26,270 nucleotides of DNA from NCBI GenBank assembly GCA_020025675.1, contig JAHHRS010000028.1:1-26270 (forward strand), given 5' to 3'. The notes below the pieces were generated by a model. It had not been told where the DNA came from and made no database searches. It saw only the letters and a list, made by a program, of their open reading frames with translations. How positions within the stretch are numbered: position 1 is the stretch's first letter; each line of letters starts with the position of its first letter. Source of the DNA: Oscillospiraceae bacterium. Lineage in GTDB: Bacteria > Bacillota > Clostridia > Oscillospirales > Oscillospiraceae. Of this stretch, positions 7,448 to 15,678 are shown piece by piece. The translations under genes were made by a program, and so were the position numbers.

Positions 7448-8453
7448 TCAGTCTACCTCCTACCGGTCTTTCAATTTTAGGTGCTCGAGGATCTAAGAGC
7501 CATGTTGCCGCATAATGGGTATCTGATACCTTAAACATCGGTGGTGCTTCTTCATAGTCAATGGCCAGAGCATATTGATTTCTGCATGCAAAAGAGTCAC
7601 CCTTTGGAGGATCAATCAGAGTCGGCGGCATACCCGGTATGGTGTTAAGCTTGTCCTGTCCTTTGGAAAAAGCAGGCAGCGAGCGCATAAGTCCCCAGGT
7701 ATACGGATGCCTTGGATCGTAGTAGATTTCTTCCGCTGTACCAATTTCCACTATTTTACCTGCGTACATTATAGCAACTCTGTCGGCGGCTCTTGCTACA
7801 ACCCCTAAATCATGAGAAACTAAGATAGTGGCTGTATTAAGTTTTTGCTGAATGTCTCTGAGCAGGTCAATTATCTGTGCTTGAATAGTGACATCAAGAG
7901 CGGTAGTTGGTTCATCAGCAAGAAGTATGCGGGGATTTCCGGCAAGTGCCATTGCCATAACGCTTCGCTGCCTCATTCCGCCTGAAAAATTATATGGGTA
8001 CAACTTATATCTTTCCTCTGCACGCTCAATGCCCACAAGCTCCATAAGCTCAATTACCCTACGGTGCCGCTGAGTGCGGCTGAGTTTTCTGTTGCTGTGA
8101 ATAACAGCCTCCTCTATTTGTGCACCCACAGTCATTGTCGGGTCAAGTACAGTCATTGGGTCCTGAAATATCATAGAAAAAAGCTTACCACGGAGCTTTC
8201 GCATTTCTCTTTCTGTATAATGGCTTATATCCATACCGTTTACAATTATGCTCCCGCTCTCAATTCCGGCACTTTTCGGCAAAAGGTGCATTATACTTTT
8301 ACACAGCATACTTTTACCGCAGCCGGATTCTCCTACGATTGCCAGTACCTCGCCCTCCCGCAGACTGAGGCTCACATCACGAACAGCCTGCACCTTTCCG
8401 CCGGACCCTTCAATGCTTACACTCAGGTTTTTTATTTCCAGAATGTTTCCCAT
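7428..8453 (-). CDS. Peptide/nickel-type ABC transporter ATPase D
   Basis: The second ATPase of the importer, 341 residues. Walker A is GESGCGKS (41-48), signature FSGGMRQR, Walker B ILLADEPTTALD, switch His VSHDLGVV, then the family tail YDPRHPYTWGLMRSLP and IPGMPPTLIDPPKGDSFACR. In DppD/OppD relatives the last part holds four cysteines that bind an iron-sulfur cluster; here only one Cys (in FACRN) remains, followed by the expected EEAPPMFKVSDTHYAATWLL. The start has AGAGGT upstream. It lies 110 bases behind the binding-protein gene. Confidence 0.92.
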   Translation of the reverse strand: MGNILEIKNLSVSIEGSGGKVQAVRDVSLSLREGEVLAIVGESGCGKSMLCKSIMHLLPKSAGIESGSIIVNGMDISHYTEREMRKLRGKLFSMIFQDPMTVLDPTMTVGAQIEEAVIHSNRKLSRTQRHRRVIELMELVGIERAEERYKLYPYNFSGGMRQRSVMAMALAGNPRILLADEPTTALDVTIQAQIIDLLRDIQQKLNTATILVSHDLGVVARAADRVAIMYAGKIVEIGTAEEIYYDPRHPYTWGLMRSLPAFSKGQDKLNTIPGMPPTLIDPPKGDSFACRNQYALAIDYEEAPPMFKVSDTHYAATWLLDPRAPKIERPVGGRLNGSVLT

Positions 8454-8512
8454 ATTTTTATACCTCTAAACAGCACAATATGGAGCTGCTGACAGCTCCT
8501 TAATTTTCAATT

Positions 8513-8541
8513 TGCCGGGGAAGAGAAAAGCTTCCCCGGCA
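8513..8541 (-). terminator. GC-rich hairpin between binding-protein and ATPase genes
   Basis: TGCCGGGGAAG pairs with CTTCCCCGGCA (11 perfect pairs) around a 7-base loop, just after the binding-protein stop. No T-run follows on the - strand (AAATTGAAAATT), so it is more likely a partial terminator or an mRNA-stabilising stem that keeps the binding protein more abundant than the ATPases and permeases. Confidence 0.65.
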
Positions 8542-8563
8542 TTGCGTATAAAATTAGCGTTAA

Positions 8564-10177
8564 TTAAAATGTCCAGTCGCAGACATTCCAGAAAATACCT
8601 ACTCCGTGGTGTCCCAGAACGGTATTAGTATCAATACCTTTCAGGTTTTTATCTGCTACATAAATAGCGTCAATATAGCAGAAGAAAGTATATGCAGGAT
8701 TTTCTGCCAGCACTTTCTGGAAATTGGCATAAGCTTCAGCCCTTTTTTCCGGATCGTCAGTCTGTCTTGCCTCGGTCAAATATTTATCTACAAGATCATT
8801 TGAGTATCCTGAATAGTTAGCGCCCTTGTCAGTTCCGAACACTTTGTAAGTGTGGTCATCGGCATCAAAAGGAGAGCCCCAACCTATTATACAGCACTCC
8901 TGACCGCCCCAGTCAATTCCCTCCGGTGGAACAGCGGCATTTACATCAAGGCCGATTTCACGCAGCTGCTGAACTGCAATCTGAGCCATGTCTATTCTCA
9001 CCTGATCTGTTGTCTGGGCATTTATTGTAAATGACAAACGCTCTCCGTCTCTGCACCAGAAGCCTTCGCTGTCCTTCTCACAGCCTGCATTTTCGAGAAT
9101 TTCCACTGCCTTTTCCGGATTATAGTCGTAATGCTCTACATCCTCGCAGTTGAATTGGTTTCTCTGTATAGGGCTGTAACCCACAACTCCTTTTCCCAGA
9201 ATTACCGCATCCAATATTGCCTGCTTATCTATGGCAAAGGATATTGCCGGAATTATGTCCGCATTTTTTTGCCAGAAAGGATTTCTAAAGTTATAAAGGA
9301 TTCCTCTGTAATCTGCGGTTGTCATATCGTAAACCGAGTGCTTTTCATCATTCTCAAATGAAACAGAATCTTTTGGGGTTACCTGAGCCAGATCAAGCTC
9401 TCCTGTCTGGAGCTGAAGCGCTCTAACGGTGTAATCAGGCACTATTTTAAATATGATATTGGGAATATTAGCCACTCCCGCAAAATAATCTTCATTTCTC
9501 TTTAAAACTATTGCCTGTCCTGCATCCCATTCATCCAGCTTATAAGGGCCGGTACCCACCGGATTGCGGAAATAATCGCTCTCCTGAACGTCCTCACCCT
9601 CAAGCAAGTGCTTGGGAAGTATGGACATGGTCATGTAATCGAGAAATGCAGAATTCGGTGCAGCAAGCCTAAAGGCAATTGTATAATCATCTATAACGTT
9701 AATCTCTTCTACGTCCTCGTAGTTAGGGGCATTCTCCGAGCCGTTATCAGGATCCATTATAATGCCGTAGGTAAATGCAACGTCCTCGGCTGTAAAGGGT
9801 TCACCGTCATGCCACTTTACATCTTTACGCAGATGAAATGTGTAGGTATTGGTTTCTTGCTCAAGCTCCCACTTTTCCGCAAGGCGGGGAATGATTTTGC
9901 CGTCACCGTCGTGGTCTGTAAGTCCGTCAAAAATAAGAACGTTTATTTCTCCGTGCTCATCCAGGGCAGGATTTATGCGGGTGTAATCGCCGCTGCCGTA
10001 TACTAAAGTGTCTTTTTTTAACGGCTCTGAAGATTTTTCCGTTTCTCCCTGTTCAGCAGTGGGGGAGTCTGTACCCGGTGTTTCGGTAACGGGTGATTCT
10101 GTTTTACCGCATGCCGCTATGCTCAGGCACATGATAAAAGCCAGAAGCAAAGAAGTAATTTTCAGCGATTTTTTCAT
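8564..10177 (-). CDS. Peptide/nickel-type ABC transporter substrate-binding lipoprotein
   Basis: Extracytoplasmic binding protein of family 5 (OppA/DppA/NikA), 537 residues, normal length. The signal peptide ends in lipobox IAAC (Cys23), followed by a Thr/Pro/Glu-rich linker to about residue 55. The family signature region is seen as LAEKWELEQETNTYTFHLR and HDGEPFTAEDVAFTYGIIMDP near residues 100-145, and NPVGTGPYKLDEW near 205. It is the first gene of the operon, with AAGGAG upstream and its own promoter. There is no His-rich or other clue to metal transport; peptide import is the default guess. Confidence 0.92.
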   Translation of the reverse strand: MKKSLKITSLLLAFIMCLSIAACGKTESPVTETPGTDSPTAEQGETEKSSEPLKKDTLVYGSGDYTRINPALDEHGEINVLIFDGLTDHDGDGKIIPRLAEKWELEQETNTYTFHLRKDVKWHDGEPFTAEDVAFTYGIIMDPDNGSENAPNYEDVEEINVIDDYTIAFRLAAPNSAFLDYMTMSILPKHLLEGEDVQESDYFRNPVGTGPYKLDEWDAGQAIVLKRNEDYFAGVANIPNIIFKIVPDYTVRALQLQTGELDLAQVTPKDSVSFENDEKHSVYDMTTADYRGILYNFRNPFWQKNADIIPAISFAIDKQAILDAVILGKGVVGYSPIQRNQFNCEDVEHYDYNPEKAVEILENAGCEKDSEGFWCRDGERLSFTINAQTTDQVRIDMAQIAVQQLREIGLDVNAAVPPEGIDWGGQECCIIGWGSPFDADDHTYKVFGTDKGANYSGYSNDLVDKYLTEARQTDDPEKRAEAYANFQKVLAENPAYTFFCYIDAIYVADKNLKGIDTNTVLGHHGVGIFWNVCDWTF

Positions 10178-10220
10178 GTCACAAAGCTCCTTTTAGTGTT
10201 TTCGTTGTTTAACTACTGTG

Positions 10221-10249
10221 ACTATACCAAAAATGCTTATTCTCAACAA
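10221..10249 (-). promoter_or_regulatory. Promoter of the Opp/Dpp-type operon
   Basis: On the - strand, TTGTTG (10249-10244) and TATAGT (10226-10221) are 17 bases apart, with TG one base before the -10 (extended -10). It lies about 45 bases before the binding-protein start, giving a leader of roughly 37 bases. Confidence 0.65.
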
Positions 10250-10344
10250 GCCCGTGGGGGGGATATAAAAACAACATTTTTTGACACTTCTTATGAACTG
10301 CCTAATTTTTTCTTCTCATTTATAAAATATATAATAGACCGTAA

Positions 10345-10382
10345 AAAAACCTGCTCTGGCTTAATTACCAGAGCAGGTTTTT
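10345..10382 (-). terminator. Intrinsic terminator after the zinc-ribbon gene
   Basis: AAAAACCTGCTCTGG pairs perfectly with CCAGAGCAGGTTTTT (15 pairs, 8-base loop). A run of seven T follows on the - strand. It closes the zinc-ribbon gene transcript and insulates the Opp operon promoter. The A/T flanks would let it work in both directions. Confidence 0.88.
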
Positions 10383-10387
10383 CTACA

Positions 10388-10426
10388 GTCAAAGGTCAAT
10401 CCACATAAAGCGGATTGACCTTTGAC
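10388..10426. repeat. 15-base perfect inverted repeat next to the terminator
   Basis: GTCAAAGGTCAATCC (10388-10402) is repeated inverted at 10412-10426 around a 9-base spacer. No T-run follows on either side, so it is not itself a terminator. It may be a stacked stem that helps the neighbouring terminator or a protein-binding dyad. No further copy was noticed in the window. Confidence 0.7.
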
Positions 10427-10484
10427 AAAGCTGCTATTCCCTTGCTTTTATTTATATCCTGATTTCTATTTCTCAGAAAATGTT

Positions 10485-11141
10485 TTATTCCTTGTCTGAA
10501 ATTTTTTCTCCGCAATCAGGGCAGAAACGATCACGACCGTTTAGAACGCAGCCGCATTTATTACAAACCGGGTGTATTACTGCACCGCATTCCCTGCAGA
10601 ATGCTGCATCATCCTGCCATGTTTTGCAGTTCGGGCAATATGTCTTCCTGTTGCGCAATATTAAAAATACTACCACAGCAAGAACGTTTCCTGCCAATCC
10701 CAAAATTCCCCAGAAAACCTGATTCATTCCTACCCGTCCGGATGCCTGATACAGCCACAGTGCCACGAGAAGCCAGTAGCAGATACCAAGAATTACTAGA
10801 GCTATGCCTGTAATTACGGTCAAAACTTTAGTTACTGTGGGAAGAGCATAAAATAAATCCTCAATTTCCCAATCATCATATTCCTCAGCATTACTTAAAT
10901 AATACAGCACCACATCTTCATCATAATTTTCGCTTGAGTATTCATTAAAATACTGCTCCCATGCCTGATATTTTTCGGCTTGACTGGTTTCTGCTGCAGC
11001 TCGAATATTACCCCATTCTCCGTTTGCGGAGAGAAGAATTCCCGCTCCACCCAAAATCAAGACACAGATTCCGATACACAAGCAGCGTAAAATCCACTTC
11101 TTGCTGTCTAACCGGCTAAAAAAATTACATAAACCTTTCAT
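10485..11141 (-). CDS. Membrane protein with two C-terminal zinc ribbons
   Basis: A 218-residue protein: membrane helix at 16-38, an acidic region at 45-98 rich in Tyr, Glu and Asp that is probably outside the cell, helices at about 104-131 and 141-163, then two CxxC-CxxC zinc-ribbon knuckles: Cys169/172 with 182/185, and Cys193/196 with 207/210. Three helices would put the ribbons in the cytoplasm. ATG 11141 has AAGGAGG 8 bases upstream and a TATACT -10 about 35 bases upstream. It is a single gene between two terminators. No specific family recognised; sensor, scaffold or nucleic-acid-binding roles are possible. Confidence 0.8.
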   Translation of the reverse strand: MKGLCNFFSRLDSKKWILRCLCIGICVLILGGAGILLSANGEWGNIRAAAETSQAEKYQAWEQYFNEYSSENYDEDVVLYYLSNAEEYDDWEIEDLFYALPTVTKVLTVITGIALVILGICYWLLVALWLYQASGRVGMNQVFWGILGLAGNVLAVVVFLILRNRKTYCPNCKTWQDDAAFCRECGAVIHPVCNKCGCVLNGRDRFCPDCGEKISDKE

Positions 11142-11653
11142 AAGAAATCCTCCTTACCTTCTTTATGGTTTGAGTATAACAGCTGCACATAAACTCCCCC
11201 ATAGAAAAAGCTTAAAAGAACATAAACAATTTACCTTTGCATATAACTCCAAGATCTATTCTAAAATACGGGCAGACTTCGCTCTTCGGGGCTTCTCGGG
11301 CCTCAGCTGATAATGAGCGGAGCTTTCGGTAAAGCATACTCCTCAAAAACCTCTGAAAGTCAGAAAAACTGTCAGCCTTATAAACATTTACTTAATCTGT
11401 AAGCCAATCTGTATAAAACGGAATATTCCACTTGGGAACAGGTATTCCGCGGAGTAATACTTCCTGCCCACAGTTCCCAGTGTTTTTTCCTGTCTTTAAA
11501 AGAATAACACCCTATAGTGTGATGGGAAAAGGTTTAAACAGCAAAATAATAAGCGAATAATTTCCTTATTCAGGTTCTTTTATCCCTGTCGGAGGGCAGA
11601 AATAGTCATCCGATGCAGCAGGGGAGGGAAATCAATAGAGCATTTTAATTGCT
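11142..11653. other. 512-base intergenic region
   Basis: No convincing gene is seen. It holds the -10-like TATACT and ribosome site of the zinc-ribbon gene at its left end, a terminator-like hairpin at 11419-11449, and an imperfect stem near 11585-11625 (TCGGA/TCCGA core). No tRNA or known riboswitch pattern was recognised. Confidence 0.6.
11419..11449 (-). terminator. Candidate terminator downstream of the glycosyltransferase gene
   Basis: CGGAATA (11419-11425) pairs with TATTCCG (11443-11449), with an inner TTCC/GGAA stem and a four-base bulge. On the - strand TTTTAT follows. It lies about 205 bases after the glycosyltransferase stop, far for a terminator. Confidence 0.4.
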
Positions 11654-12850
11654 TTATGCTTTCCTACCCGCAGCAGTGTTAGCCCTGCTTCTGGCTGACA
11701 GTGCGGCAGAGTATTGGGATAACATTCCGTCTGCAAATTTAGCGGTAGAAAATTTTTCTGCTGAATGGGCTGCATTACTGGCAAACCTATGAAGCAGCTC
11801 TGTGTCACTCAGTACAGCTTCGGCATATTCGGTAAATTCTGAAACTGTACGATACTGCCAGCCATTCACACCATCTGATACTACGTCATTCAGGCAGGCA
11901 TCTTCATGGCAAAGTGTAGGCAGTCCTGAAGCTAATGCTTCCACATAAGTCAGCCCCTGCGTTTCGCTTGTTGAAGCGCTGACAAAAATATCTCCCAAAT
12001 GATAATATGCAGCAACCTCTTCCGCTGGAATCATTCCGGTAAAAACAATATCCTTTCCCGGCTTTAAGTTTAATTTTTCAGCAAGATTTTCCAGTTCCGT
12101 CCGCCATGGTCCGTCTCCGACCAGCAGCAGCGTAACCGGTATGTTGCATTTCTGAGAAAGCATACTGCGGCATTCAAACAACTCCTCAATATTCTTTTCC
12201 TTTGCAAGCCGTCCCACATATATTAAAATTTTGTTTTCGGTCGGTATACCTAAACGATTTTTTTGCTTATTCAGCCAGTTTGGATCAGGAGCTGCCTGAA
12301 ATCTGGTAAGGTCAATCCCTGTCGGAATAACGCTAACCGGACTGGATATTTCATATTCATACAGAAGCTTCCTAACTTTTTCTGTAGGAGCAATAACTAA
12401 ATCTGTATTATCCAGTATCTTCCGGGAGAATTCTTTAACCACCCACCGTCCCAATCGGCGGTTTAGAGAAAAATAATGGGTGTAATTTTCATAAACAGTA
12501 TGGTATGTGTGTATTAATAGGGCATTGCAGGCTCCGGCAATCTTTTTTGCAAAGTGAAATGTACTGAATTCACATTGTGAGTGTACTATATCCGGCCTCC
12601 ATTCAATAAGTTCCTGCACAGCCTTTCCTGCAACATGGCTGCGCACCCTGGCGCCGGGATATATTCGTTCGGCACTTACCGAACCAATATAAGTCACATC
12701 TTCCTTTACATAGGAATGTATATCATTTGAAAGAGTGAGAACCCGCACTTCATTACCTAAAGCTGATAATTGTTTTTTAAGATTAAGAACAGAAGTAACC
12801 ACTCCATTTACCGCAGGGAGATACCAGTCTGTTGTAATTAATATTTTCAT
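11654..12850 (-). CDS. Family-4 glycosyltransferase, diacylglycerol glucosyltransferase-like
   Basis: A 398-residue GT-B fold enzyme. The N-terminal domain starts MKILITTDWYLPAVNGV, where the Gly loop contacts the acceptor and donor, and has HTYHT near residue 114-118. The C-terminal nucleotide-sugar domain has YVGRLAKEKN (211-220), GDGPWR near 245, and the retaining EX7E motif in SETQGLTYVEALASG (Glu296, Glu304). This pattern is close to enzymes that add glucose to 1,2-diacylglycerol to make membrane glycolipid or the lipoteichoic-acid anchor. Donor and acceptor remain inference; other GT4 roles such as PimB-like mannosyl transfer are possible. No good ribosome site is seen before ATG 12850. 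It lies 274 bases behind the regulator pair. Confidence 0.85.
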   Translation of the reverse strand: MKILITTDWYLPAVNGVVTSVLNLKKQLSALGNEVRVLTLSNDIHSYVKEDVTYIGSVSAERIYPGARVRSHVAGKAVQELIEWRPDIVHSQCEFSTFHFAKKIAGACNALLIHTYHTVYENYTHYFSLNRRLGRWVVKEFSRKILDNTDLVIAPTEKVRKLLYEYEISSPVSVIPTGIDLTRFQAAPDPNWLNKQKNRLGIPTENKILIYVGRLAKEKNIEELFECRSMLSQKCNIPVTLLLVGDGPWRTELENLAEKLNLKPGKDIVFTGMIPAEEVAAYYHLGDIFVSASTSETQGLTYVEALASGLPTLCHEDACLNDVVSDGVNGWQYRTVSEFTEYAEAVLSDTELLHRFASNAAHSAEKFSTAKFADGMLSQYSAALSARSRANTAAGRKA

Positions 12851-12943
12851 AATTCTTTTTTTCTTTCGTCTTATAGTTTTCAGTTTGTTTTTCTTTATTT
12901 CCTATATTATCAAGTAACCCTACCTCGGATTAAACCCCAAAAT

Positions 12944-12986
12944 TCAGGCAAAATCCAGAGTACCCACAGTGGCAGATTTTGCCTGA
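12944..12986 (-). terminator. Hairpin behind the response regulator gene
   Basis: TCAGGCAAAATC pairs perfectly with GATTTTGCCTGA (12 pairs) around a 19-base loop. On the - strand AATTTTGG follows, a weak T-run. Probably the end of the two-component transcript, before the glycosyltransferase gene. No other feature was seen between 12851 and 13124. Confidence 0.55.
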
Positions 12987-13124
12987 TATTCTGTTTTTAA
13001 GCAAAAATCTAAGTAAATGTAATTTTTCTTCACTTTAAAAGCACTGTTGCATAACCTGCAAATACTATCAAATCATGGCATAAACTGCCTGTATTTTTCT
13101 TTCCACCCCTAATCTCTTCACTTT

Positions 13125-13853
13125 TCATTTGTTTTCATGTTTCTGAATTCTGTTGAATCGATACCCTGCACCCCAGACAGTTTCAATAAACTGTGGGTTT
13201 TTCGGGTCGTTTTCAATTTTTTCACGAATACGGTTGATATGTACTGTTACGGTTGAGGCATCGCTTATATACTCATAGCCCCACACCTCTTCAAATAATC
13301 TTTCCTTAGTAAAAACAATATTGGGATTTTTTGCAAAGAATAACAGAAGTTCAAATTCTCTGGTTGCAAACTTTAACTCCTGTCCGTTTTTATATGCCTT
13401 GTATGCCTGAGGGAGAATTTTCAGATCTCCGTACACCAGAATTTCCTCATCCGCTCCCTTTGCAGCTCCTGCCACCGACACAGCAGTAAGCCGCTCAAAC
13501 TGCGCCAGATGAGCTTTTACCCTTGCGACCAGTTCTGCGGGGTCAAAGGGTTTTATGATATAATCATCAGCTCCAAGTCCAAGCCCACGCACACGATCCA
13601 ACGGTTCTGTCTTTGCCGTAACCATAAGGATAGGAATTTTAATACTGTCCCGTATTTCCCGGCAAATTTCATAACCACTCTTTCCCGGCAGCATAACATC
13701 CAGCAGGACAAGATCATAGTTTTTTTCGTAAAGCGCTGCAAGGGCCTCTGCTCCGTCCGTAATGATGTCTGCCGACATACCGCTGATTTCCAGATAATCT
13801 CTTTCTATTTCCGCAATCTCCATTTCGTCTTCTACGATCAGGATTTTTTTCAT
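13125..13853 (-). CDS. OmpR/PhoB-family response regulator
   Basis: A DNA-binding transcription regulator of 242 residues. The receiver domain (1-118) has the acid pocket VEDE (Asp9, Glu10), phospho-acceptor Asp52 in LLDVMLPGKSG, Thr79 in MVTAKTE and Lys101 in IIKPFDPAEL. The C-terminal winged helix (about 140-238) shows LKFATREFELLLFFAKNP, RLFEEVWGYEY and HINRIREKIE, standard for the family. Its start overlaps the kinase stop by four bases (13850-13853), so the pair is translationally coupled. The target genes are not known; the nearby glycosyltransferase is a candidate by position only. Confidence 0.95.
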   Translation of the reverse strand: MKKILIVEDEMEIAEIERDYLEISGMSADIITDGAEALAALYEKNYDLVLLDVMLPGKSGYEICREIRDSIKIPILMVTAKTEPLDRVRGLGLGADDYIIKPFDPAELVARVKAHLAQFERLTAVSVAGAAKGADEEILVYGDLKILPQAYKAYKNGQELKFATREFELLLFFAKNPNIVFTKERLFEEVWGYEYISDASTVTVHINRIREKIENDPKNPQFIETVWGAGYRFNRIQKHENK

Positions 13854-15328
13854 TGGTTATCCTCGCTTTCTATCGGTAATGTGATTATAATGGTCAGCCC
13901 ATTATAATTTTTCACCCCAATTGTTCCGTGATGAGCCGTAACAATCCTTTTTGCTATGGAAAGGCCCAGTCCGCTTCCCTCCGTCGGATTTGTTCGGGAT
14001 TCATCTCCACGGTAAAAGCTGTCAAACATCCGTTCCGCCTGTGCATCGGACACACCGATTCCGTCATCCTGAAATAGGATTTTAACATGGCTTTCCTCCC
14101 GAAACAGCTGAACAGTAATATGGAGATTTCTTTCTTTGTTATATTTCAGACTGTTTGATACAATATTGTTGAACACCCGCCTCATTTGTTCGGCATCCAG
14201 CAATACGGTTTCCCTAGTGCAGTTACTTTCAAAATCTACGGTAGCATTATTTTTTGAAATTTCAAGTTCCACACTTTCTAACCATTTCTCTAAATATGAG
14301 CGAATGGGATATTCCTCAAACCGGAAGGGAAAGCTTTCCGTCTCCAATTTGGATAATAAAAACAGCTGCTCAATCAGGCCTTCCATTTCTCCTGCTTTTC
14401 GGTAAGCCACTTTCAAATAGTTTTCCTGTTTTTCCGGAGTCCGAGCCACACCGTCCAGAACCCCCTTAACATAGCTTTTAATGGAAGTGAGGGGTGTGCG
14501 CAGATCATGGGAAATCCCTGCCAGCATCTCATTTTTAGCCTGTTCGTACCGTCTGTTCTTTTCCAGATTGGCACGGAGCTGATGCTGCATTTCATTAAAG
14601 GAATGGCAGACTTTCCCCATTTCCACTGTTCCATCGCAGGGAATGTCTTGCTCAAGATTTCCGCTGCTTACCCGCTCTGCACCTTCACACAGAGCATCCA
14701 GCGGCAGTGTAATTTTATTTATAATCCGTCTTGCCAGAAAAAGGCTGATTAAAATTACAGCCATAATAATAGCGGCTACCATTAAACACCCTACGGCCAG
14801 AATTTCCAAAAGTGAAAGGGGAGTCACTTTCCCTAACAGCCATTCATCTGTGCTCTCGGCTACTACTGTCAGAATTAAATCGTCAGAATTAATTTTCTCT
14901 ATAAGAATGTTGGTGAAAAACTGCTGTATCCAAAGAGCCTGTCCAGGGGCAGGATTAATTTCACTTTTCAGGTAATCTGAAAAATAACTCAGTTCTTCCT
15001 CATCCATATTTCCAAACCATTCTGTTCCGTCAAGGAATACGGAAACTTCATATCCAAGTCTGCCGCATTCATCCAGAAAATAATTTATGGAACTCTGATC
15101 ATTACCGATTTCAGAAAGAGGTGTTGACTCTACAAACTGCTGAATTTCAGTGAACGAAGCCGTTGATTTTTCCAGATGCTTCCAGTCCGTCAGAATAAAG
15201 TTCCGTGCAAACAGAATAAAAATGCCCAGAATCACAACAATGGAAATTATAGGCAGAATGACCATGAGAAGATTGGAGTAAAACAGTCTCTGTTTCATTG
15301 TCATCTGCTTTCTTTTATTTTTTGCCAT
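13850..15328 (-). CDS. Membrane sensor histidine kinase
   Basis: A 492-residue kinase partnered with the next regulator. It has helix 1 at about 16-44, an extracellular sensor of about 125 residues, helix 2 at about 172-199, and HAMP at about 200-255. The HisKA box is GISHDLRTPLTSIKSY with phospho-His274. The HATPase domain follows with N box NNIVSNSLKYN (387-397), G1 DDGIG (421-425), F box DSFYRGD and G2 GSGLGLSIAK (451-460). All catalytic boxes are intact. AGAGAGGTG precedes ATG 15328. The sensor region has no recognised domain, so the signal is unknown. Confidence 0.95.
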   Translation of the reverse strand: MAKNKRKQMTMKQRLFYSNLLMVILPIISIVVILGIFILFARNFILTDWKHLEKSTASFTEIQQFVESTPLSEIGNDQSSINYFLDECGRLGYEVSVFLDGTEWFGNMDEEELSYFSDYLKSEINPAPGQALWIQQFFTNILIEKINSDDLILTVVAESTDEWLLGKVTPLSLLEILAVGCLMVAAIIMAVILISLFLARRIINKITLPLDALCEGAERVSSGNLEQDIPCDGTVEMGKVCHSFNEMQHQLRANLEKNRRYEQAKNEMLAGISHDLRTPLTSIKSYVKGVLDGVARTPEKQENYLKVAYRKAGEMEGLIEQLFLLSKLETESFPFRFEEYPIRSYLEKWLESVELEISKNNATVDFESNCTRETVLLDAEQMRRVFNNIVSNSLKYNKERNLHITVQLFREESHVKILFQDDGIGVSDAQAERMFDSFYRGDESRTNPTEGSGLGLSIAKRIVTAHHGTIGVKNYNGLTIIITLPIESEDNQ

Positions 15329-15484
15329 CTATGGCACCTCTCTTCTAATTCCCCTCATTTTTCAGAGCTGTTTCTTCGTGTTCGCTGTCGCATAGCTATT
15401 TACTGTATTAGTTCATTGTAAACAATGAGACTTAACTGGCACAGAGCATATTATTAATAAATTATAAACTCACGAGTCTATCGG

Positions 15485-15498
15485 TGAGACATGTCTCA
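15485..15498. promoter_or_regulatory. Perfect palindrome TGAGACATGTCTCA, operator candidate
   Basis: A 14-base perfect palindrome about 157 bases upstream of the histidine kinase start and just upstream of an AT-rich, -10-like stretch. Its position suits a regulator-binding site for the two-component operon. OmpR-type regulators normally bind direct repeats, so a different dimeric regulator is more likely. Confidence 0.4.
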
Positions 15499-15626
15499 AA
15501 ATCCTTCGGATTATAAAACACCAATTGCTTTTTTCAGACGTAGCTAATCTTAAGAAATAGCAGAAATATCTGCTTCTCAAGCTTTTGGATACTATGTAAA
15601 TTCCACGTCAGTTTTATAAAAAATAT

Positions 15627-15662
15627 GAGAGTTGAAACTGTGATTCAAGCAGCTCAACTCTC
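15627..15662 (-). terminator. Terminator of the rRNA methyltransferase gene
   Basis: GAGAGTTGA pairs with TCAACTCTC (9 pairs), with an inner CTG/CAG. On the - strand the sequence continues ATATTTTTTAT, a T-rich tract. It lies just after the methyltransferase stop. Confidence 0.75.
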
Positions 15663-15678
15663 GAAAATCCCTTGCTTT

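Larger units (their letters stand above)
15329..15678. other. 350-base intergenic region with dyads upstream of the two-component genes
   Basis: No gene seen. It contains the methyltransferase terminator (15627-15662), a perfect 14-base palindrome at 15485-15498, a short stem AATCC/GGATT at 15500-15512, an AT-rich stretch with TATAAT on the - strand near 15470, and a dyad CATTGT-AA-ACAATG at 15414-15427. The kinase promoter is expected here, but no convincing -35/-10 pair was found. Confidence 0.6.

Noticed and set aside
8064..8492. Open frame of 142 codons on the + strand
   Set aside because: Lies antisense to the start of the ATPase D gene, with no ribosome site and no recognisable motif; the - strand protein has all its ATPase motifs.
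9608..10006. Open frame of 132 codons on the + strand
   Set aside because: Antisense to the binding-protein gene, which has a full family-5 signature; composition is that of a complementary-strand shadow.
11142..11653. Possible small RNA or riboswitch in the long gap
   Set aside because: Only a terminator-like hairpin and weak stems are visible; no known aptamer pattern and no downstream gene in the right place.
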